A DNA stretch of 11,837 nucleotides from Lachnospiraceae bacterium (GTDB lineage Bacteria; Bacillota; Clostridia; Lachnospirales; Lachnospiraceae): NCBI GenBank assembly GCA_021202715.1, contig JAJQCL010000023.1, positions 1 through 11,837 of the forward strand, given 5' to 3'. Below the pieces are notes generated by a model, which was not told the DNA's origin, ran no database searches, and saw only the letters and a program-made list of their open reading frames with translations. The position numbers and the translations under genes were made by a program. This document shows positions 8,301-11,837 of this stretch, piece by piece; position 1 is the first letter of the stretch; each line of letters starts with the position of its first letter.

Positions 8301-10924
8301 TAGAGAGAGTAACGATTCCGGACAGTGTAACATCTATCGCGGAATATGCCTTCTGCAAATGTACCGGTATAACCGGGATTACGTTCCCGGATGGTATGGC
8401 TTCTATTGGATATTGTGCATTTGCAGGGTGTACCGGGCTGCTTGGTATTGAGATACCGGATAGTGTGACCAATCTGGGCGAATGCGCTTTTCTGGATAAT
8501 ACATCACTTGTTACGGCGGTGGTAGGAGAAAGCGTCACGGATCTGCCGACTGGCGCATTTTCCGGATGCAGTAGCCTGAGAAATGTTACACTTGGCGATA
8601 ATATGACAAGAATCGGAAGCTCGTCTTTCGATAATTGTGATAGTCTGGAATCCTTTGTCATTCCCTCCTGTGTAAAAGAGGTTGACTCCAGTGCATTTTA
8701 CGGGTGCGCTTCGCTGAGCAGTATTTACATTCCGGTCAGCTTAACGTCAATCGGAACCTATTGTTTTACCGGAAGTGATAATTTAAAGGATATTTACTAC
8801 GAGGGTTCAGAAGAAGACTGGAGCAATATTTCTATTGGCTCTTACGCGTTTTCTAAGATTGATCTGTGGACGACAATTGATGTGACAATACATTACAATT
8901 ATGCGGCTGCATCTACCGATACGCAGAATCTGGAAGTGGTGGAGAGGCTTACGGAAACGGCGGAGGTATCTGATACGTCTTATACATCCGATGCGGAGCG
9001 GACTGAAATTTCTGCTGAGTCAGAAGAGGCTGCGACGGTTCATATAAGTTGCTGTGATGTGTCGCTTATGGCGGCATCGGATTCCACAGAGACCGCATTG
9101 GCGGCGGAGTACGGCGATCTTGCAGCGGGAGAATCCTATGTGTTTTTAGTTGTTCGCGATGCGAATGCCGAGAATCTTCTGTCAACGGCAAACCTTCTCT
9201 ATATTGACCAGGCTGAGGCGGATGCAAATGGAACGGTGGCGTTTTCCTACGTTCCGCTGGAAAGTGTGTCGGATGCAGCGCTGTTGCTTTACGGTCCCAC
9301 AGGAAAGAGTATTACAGATGCTGAGATTACGTTAGAGTCCGACACATATGAATATACAGGCATGCATATTAAGCCGATCGCAACGGTGGTTTATGAGGGA
9401 ACGAAGCTTGAGGAGGACGTCGATTATACGGTCGCTTATTCGAATAATTTCGAAAAGGGAACGGGGACCGTTCGCATTAAAGGATATAATGAGTATTCGG
9501 GCGTTGTTACGAAGACCTTTACGATTTCGAAGATGAGCCAGATAGTGACGACAGACTGGGATGGAGAAATGTCTCTGGTATATGGAGAAAAGTGCAGTAT
9601 AAATGCGTTTACAAACGGAGATGGAGAATTTTACTATGAATCGGATGACACATCGGTTGTCACGGTGGATGAAACAGGCTGTGTAACCGCGCAGGGGCAG
9701 GGGACTGCAATGATCACGGTCACAGTATCCGAAACAGATAATTATATTGCCGGATCGACAGAGATAGAGGTAGCAGTGGAACGTGCGAGCCAGACAATCG
9801 TGGTTTCAAGCGATACGGTTTCCCTGACGGTTGGGGAAACGTTGGCACCTGTAGTCACGGGAGCCATGTCGACTCTCTCCTACAGTTCTTCTGAAAAAAG
9901 CGTTGTATCGGTTAGCAGTACAGGAAAGATTACGGCGCTGAAGGCGGGAACGGCATATATCACGATTACGGCGATAGAGACGGCACAGTATGCATCAGCG
10001 ACAGCAACGGTGAAGGTCAATGTCAGGGAGGAATTAACTGAGGCGGAAGAGACGACGACAGCAGCGATTGAGGAAACGACAGCGGCAGCTACAACCACGA
10101 AGAAGTCCCAGACTCTGACCGTTTCCAAGTCAACGACCACTCTCGCCGCGGGGAAGACATGGACGCCGACCGTCTCCGGTGCGAAGACGACGCTGAGCTA
10201 TAAGTCGGCAGATACTTCGATCGCGACTGTCAACGCGTCTACCGGCAAGATCAAGGCGGTAAAGGCAGGAACGGTGAAGATCACGGTCACGGCGGCAGCG
10301 ACCACAGCCTACAGCAAGGCGACCGCGACGATCACCGTGAAGGTGACGCCCAAGGCCACGTCCAGTCTGAAGCTGACGAATACGTCTTCCGGCATCAAGC
10401 TGACCTGGAAGAAGGTCACCGGCGCCACGGGCTATTATATTTACCGGAGCACCAGCAAGAGCGGCACATATAAGAAGATCGCCACGGTGAAGTCGGGCTC
10501 CACGGTTACGTATACGAACAAGACCAGCGGAACCTATAAGGTGACCAATGGGAAAACCTACTATTATAAAGTGATCGCCTATGCGTCGACCGGAAAGGGA
10601 ACCGCTTCCTCCGTGAAGACGACTGTGCGCCTGACCGGTGTGACGCTTTCCTCTGTGAAGAATTCTGCCTCGAAGAAGATGACGGTGAAGTGGAAGAAGA
10701 ACTCCAAAGCGACCGGCTATCAGATCCAGTATTCCACCAGCAGTAGTTTTGCCAGCGGAAATAAGACTGTGTCCGTCAGCAAGGCCGCCACGGTCAGTAA
10801 AACCATCGGAAGCCTCAAAAAGGGCAAGACGTATTATGTTCGCATCCGTGCCTACAAGACGGTGAGCGGAACGAAATACTACTCCGCGTGGAGTGCGAAA
10901 AAGAAGGTAAAGATATCCAAGTAG
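5369..10924 (+). CDS. Secreted BspA-type leucine-rich-repeat protein with Ig-like and FN3 domains
   Basis: This 1851-residue protein is probably an adhesin or cell-surface protein. A signal peptide spans residues 1-28: a basic start, a hydrophobic core LALALSLLLAV, and likely cleavage after VMA. Residues 29-330 are extremely acidic. Residues 331-590 look beta-rich and I do not recognise them; they end near a CNTC pair at 530-533. Residues 593-670 resemble a carboxypeptidase-regulatory-like beta sandwich. Two blocks of eight BspA-type LRRs follow (729-912 and 955-1138), each ending in a YYxGxxEDW cap. A linker (1180-1317) precedes a domain of the YTG...DYTVxYxNN type (1318-1387). Then come three Big_2-like Ig domains (about 1388-1470, 1473-1552 and 1579-1659) and two FN3 domains (1663-1754 and 1756-1850). 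There is no LPxTG motif or membrane anchor. The very lysine-rich C-terminus may bind anionic wall polymers. GAGGGAG (5356-5362) is 6 bases before the ATG, and a strong terminator follows the stop. Confidence 0.92.
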   Translation: MKKRWKRVLALALSLLLAVSNLPTTVMAEEADAEDVVSTSGDVEVSVEGTNDVAELIATALTTTAEEQDSEENYITDLTVDGMSASVLYWIEDSSVEADVVVAVYEESSGQMTASGSATVSSDENIAEVELEGTIPEYFVVKAFLLEPDTHQPIAAEFTSELYTQEMQEFLNTTVADYDADLVVNLDEDDTSNFLVFGEDIILIHEEDSTGVVADNEDGSYTVTNADETFTSLKAGDTIAYSYTDETLLIIRVDAIIISGSTVTIQEDDSAELTDIFEYIKIETDSADTEAQFDDSEMDDEYITYEGMGDISPEAAISVASWGEYESEAEATKIVNYSVSCVLDSTATAGEKAADGETEVKLSIKGSLKLELAAKVEMYASLEKQYFAITFDYALTADVAVEGSASKDFELGNLLLFSAYGVNIKLKLTFCTEISASVKASLTISGSVVQIYDSTVDSENIRDASTKPTITYQTEMEGKLFIGLKTSLGVECISEYIAGLSVSFKTGGEVTMKEISDITANVEPASVHTCNTCYEGEINLVVTAPSSSLKMLGGIVSLSQKLGDDKKLKLMDFYYSEDYDEWGFFSECPYKEYRVTLTVADEDGETVAGAVIYGTDLDEEIVTDKNGEAVFYLPSGEYYVEVISGAKTAGKGFKVGTNAKDITATLGKVYLEGESEIEEEYGVLDSGTCGDNVEWVLYNDGSLYIKGMGMMTSWKSEKYVPWYNYADTITRLIMGSSITSIGDNAFYRCTNMTEATIGQDVVSLGEYAFGRCGSLTEITIPDSVESLGDHAFYYCSGLTKIVIPDTVLSMGSYCFSNCTGLTDVTIGNGITEIEDDTFLWCTALTEITIPDSVTSIGEWAVAQCKALTEVTIGNSVTEIGGSCFYNCSSLVKVSLSESLEFIGSGAFDGADAVSTVYYSGTGEDWFAINFADQYSTPCRTGVDFYIATDSGYAIMTEVEIPAGTSEIGIASFYGCKGLERVTIPDSVTSIAEYAFCKCTGITGITFPDGMASIGYCAFAGCTGLLGIEIPDSVTNLGECAFLDNTSLVTAVVGESVTDLPTGAFSGCSSLRNVTLGDNMTRIGSSSFDNCDSLESFVIPSCVKEVDSSAFYGCASLSSIYIPVSLTSIGTYCFTGSDNLKDIYYEGSEEDWSNISIGSYAFSKIDLWTTIDVTIHYNYAAASTDTQNLEVVERLTETAEVSDTSYTSDAERTEISAESEEAATVHISCCDVSLMAASDSTETALAAEYGDLAAGESYVFLVVRDANAENLLSTANLLYIDQAEADANGTVAFSYVPLESVSDAALLLYGPTGKSITDAEITLESDTYEYTGMHIKPIATVVYEGTKLEEDVDYTVAYSNNFEKGTGTVRIKGYNEYSGVVTKTFTISKMSQIVTTDWDGEMSLVYGEKCSINAFTNGDGEFYYESDDTSVVTVDETGCVTAQGQGTAMITVTVSETDNYIAGSTEIEVAVERASQTIVVSSDTVSLTVGETLAPVVTGAMSTLSYSSSEKSVVSVSSTGKITALKAGTAYITITAIETAQYASATATVKVNVREELTEAEETTTAAIEETTAAATTTKKSQTLTVSKSTTTLAAGKTWTPTVSGAKTTLSYKSADTSIATVNASTGKIKAVKAGTVKITVTAAATTAYSKATATITVKVTPKATSSLKLTNTSSGIKLTWKKVTGATGYYIYRSTSKSGTYKKIATVKSGSTVTYTNKTSGTYKVTNGKTYYYKVIAYASTGKGTASSVKTTVRLTGVTLSSVKNSASKKMTVKWKKNSKATGYQIQYSTSSSFASGNKTVSVSKAATVSKTIGSLKKGKTYYVRIRAYKTVSGTKYYSAWSAKKKVKISK
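7553..8104 (+). repeat. First block of eight 69-bp leucine-rich repeat units
   Basis: Eight uninterrupted 23-codon units (residues 729-912 of the large surface protein) follow the pattern LTEITIPDSVTSIGEYAF-x-x-C-x-x. Most units keep the Ala-Phe pair and the cysteine near the end; the eighth has lost the cysteine. The block is followed by a non-repeat segment (8105-8230) beginning VYYSGTGEDW, a cap often seen in BspA-like arrays. The DNA copies are diverged, so this is an old protein repeat and not a recent tandem expansion. Confidence 0.88.
8231..8782 (+). repeat. Second block of eight 69-bp leucine-rich repeat units
   Basis: Eight more 23-codon units (residues 955-1138) continue the same consensus, for example LERVTIPDSVTSIAEYAF. 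As in the first block the array ends with a cap, here DIYYEGSEEDW (from about 8786), followed by a short closing segment to about 8902. The equal length of the two blocks and the matching caps suggest that the arrays arose by duplication of a whole eight-repeat module. Confidence 0.88.
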
Positions 10925-10945
10925 TTGCAGTTAGGCTGCACGACA

Positions 10946-10986
10946 AAAAAGCGGAGAGATGCAGGAATGTTGTCTCTCCGCTTTTT
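10946..10986 (+). terminator. Rho-independent terminator after the surface-protein gene
   Basis: A perfect 14-bp inverted repeat (10946-10959 with 10973-10986; core GCGGAGAGA/TCTCTCCGC) encloses a 13-base loop and ends in TTTTT. It begins 22 bases after the stop codon. The left arm starts with A residues, so the hairpin also has a U-tract on the minus strand and may work in both directions. Confidence 0.9.
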
Positions 10987-11018
10987 CGTCATGCGCAAGG
11001 GCCAAAAGCCTCCTTCTT

Positions 11019-11170
11019 CCCGGCTTCGCTCCAGATGGGCGATACTGTAGTTATAATTGATTGTCTCCCGGCTGAAAGGACTGTAGTCCGCGAAAATCTC
11101 GTTGGCGGTCAGACTCACCGTATAGATCAGATCGAGATAATCCTCCGAGAGGATCTGCTCGCGGCATTGC
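11019..11170 (-). pseudogene. Fragment of a paralogous Csp-like S8 protease gene (prodomain codons only)
   Basis: This 152-base stretch aligns without gaps to 3411-3562 of the protease gene, with about 22 differences by hand count (about 86% identity). Read on the minus strand it encodes some 50 residues beginning QCREQILSEDYLDLIYTV and ending SIAHLERSR, matching residues 9-58 of the intact protease. Only about five residues differ, so most base changes are silent. The fragment therefore derives from a paralogue that was under selection, not from a recent copy of the local gene. It has no start codon of its own, and after LERSR the frame runs into unrelated sequence and the terminator. All catalytic parts are missing. 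It keeps the same orientation as the full gene 7.6 kb away. Confidence 0.85.
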
Positions 11171-11508
11171 AGCTGGCAAAGGGCGCGGTGGGAGCGGGGG
11201 CGGCCCTGCTGGCACAGTATCTGGGGATAGAGCTCTCTGACATAGAAGAAGTTATTTTAGCCGGTGCCTTTGGCAGTTTCCTGCGGCCGGACAGTGCCTG
11301 TGATATTGGACTTCTGCCTCCTGTCCTGTGGTCAAAAATCCGTGTTGCAGGCAATGCCGCCGGAGCCGGAGCCAGACGTCTGGTGTGCAGTGACAGAGAG
11401 AGGCGACGGGTTGATGAGATACTGTGTCGCATCGAATTCCTGGAGCTGGCGAGCCTGCCGGAATTTCAGAGTCGGTTTGCCAGAGAAATCAACTTTGCAA
11501 GGATATGA
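11164..11508 (+). pseudogene. C-terminal remnant of a RACo-type corrinoid-activation protein (ASKHA fold, DUF4445)
   Basis: The reading frame from ALQLAKGAV to the stop at 11508 gives about 112 residues that match the C-terminal domain of the reductive activators of corrinoid proteins (RACo/RamA type). Family landmarks are QLAKGAV, the ATP-domain block LAGAFGSFLRPDSA followed by IGLLP, GNAAGAGA, and the closing ELASLPEFQSRF. These proteins use ATP and a [2Fe-2S] domain to reduce inactive Co(II) corrinoid proteins of methyltransferase systems. The usual protein is about 600 residues, so some 80% is missing, including the ferredoxin domain. At the left the gene is replaced by the antisense protease fragment. 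The frame stays open upstream to an ATG at 10888, but that reading is antisense to the fragment, covers the terminator and has no family similarity. I judge the gene inactive. Confidence 0.82.
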
Positions 11509-11510
11509 AT

Positions 11511-11837
11511 ATGGAAAAATGGATGGATCTTGCGAAGAAAACAGGGTTCGACGAGGTGGGTGCCTGCGATCCGGGGAAATTGATCTGTGAAGAATGGGTA
11601 CGGGAAGGCTGTGCGGAAAACCGCTGCCGGGCCTACGGAAGAAACTGGACCTGTCCTCCTGCCTGCGGTACGCTGGAAGAGTGCAATGCGCGGATCCATG
11701 CCTGCAGCTGCGGGATTCTGTTGCAGACCATCGGACATATGAAAAAAAGCATTGACTCCCGATGCTATCGCGAAACAGAACATCGGCACCTGACGCAGTT
11801 TCGGACTTTCGCGGCAGAGATTCGCAGAGTGTATCCG
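11511..11837 (+). CDS. DUF2284 cysteine-rich metal-binding protein (5' part, cut by window edge)
   Basis: The first 109 residues are visible and the frame is open at the right edge. The protein is cysteine-rich (residues 19, 26, 34, 39, 48, 52, 58, 65, 67 and 85). It shows the DUF2284 (PF10050) signature CRAYGRNWTCPPACG (39-53), followed by EEC and GILLQTIG. The family is annotated as predicted metal-binding proteins, probably iron-sulfur, and often lies near corrinoid methyltransferase genes, in keeping with the RACo remnant immediately upstream. I chose the ATG at 11511 because AAGGA (11499-11503) lies 7 bases ahead of it. An in-frame ATG at 11505 overlaps the RACo stop as ATGA, but is only 1 base from that site. 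The tight spacing suggests the two genes once formed one operon. No promoter of its own is evident, so expression may be lost with the upstream truncation. Confidence 0.85.
   Translation, partial: MEKWMDLAKKTGFDEVGACDPGKLICEEWVREGCAENRCRAYGRNWTCPPACGTLEECNARIHACSCGILLQTIGHMKKSIDSRCYRETEHRHLTQFRTFAAEIRRVYP

Noticed and set aside
7553..8782. Recent tandem DNA repeat or CRISPR-like array
   Set aside because: The periodic 69-base pattern is explained by diverged 23-residue LRR codons in one open frame.
10888..11508. 206-residue plus-strand frame as a full gene
   Set aside because: Its first about 90 codons are antisense to the protease fragment and overlap the surface-protein end and terminator. 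Only the last about 112 residues have family similarity.

Overview
The window looks like chromosomal DNA of a fairly GC-rich anaerobic Firmicute of the Clostridia, probably Lachnospiraceae. The evidence is a SCIFF (ranthipeptide) precursor with its radical SAM maturase, a Csp-like subtilase with a jelly-roll insertion, an AAA-ATPase/PD-(D/E)XK protein typical of gut clostridia, a BspA-type leucine-rich-repeat surface protein, and fragments of corrinoid-activation genes. Shine-Dalgarno sites are strong and vegetative promoters are close to consensus. The species cannot be fixed from the sequence.

Region 1 (about 85-1853, + strand) is a compact ranthipeptide locus: a near-consensus promoter, the 46-residue six-cysteine precursor, a terminator-like hairpin that probably attenuates read-through, and the radical SAM/SPASM maturase. 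Region 2 (1879-3585, - strand) is a cytoplasmic-type S8 protease convergent with the maturase. Region 3 (3641-10986, + strand) is less GC-rich. It carries an AAA-ATPase with a C-terminal PD-(D/E)XK nuclease-like domain and then a 1851-residue secreted protein, ending at a strong 14-bp terminator. The large protein has a signal peptide, a very acidic N-terminal region, 16 BspA-type LRRs in two blocks of eight, Ig-like domains and a very basic C-terminal Ig/FN3 region. Region 4 (11019-11837) is a junction scar followed by other genes. It holds a 152-bp fragment of a paralogous protease gene (- strand, about 86% identical to the local copy by hand alignment). This abuts the last about 112 codons of a RACo-type corrinoid-activation protein (+ strand), and then a DUF2284 metal-binding protein that runs off the right edge.

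The precursor and maturase clearly work together. The AAA/nuclease gene and the surface protein lie in the same direction 86 bp apart, but no functional link is shown. The protease gene and its fragment sit on either side of region 3 in the same orientation and with the same reading strand. This suggests that region 3 and the truncated RACo gene result from rearrangement involving paralogous protease copies. Bases 1-84 hold no gene or signal I can support, and no other gene-free stretch exceeds about 180 bases.
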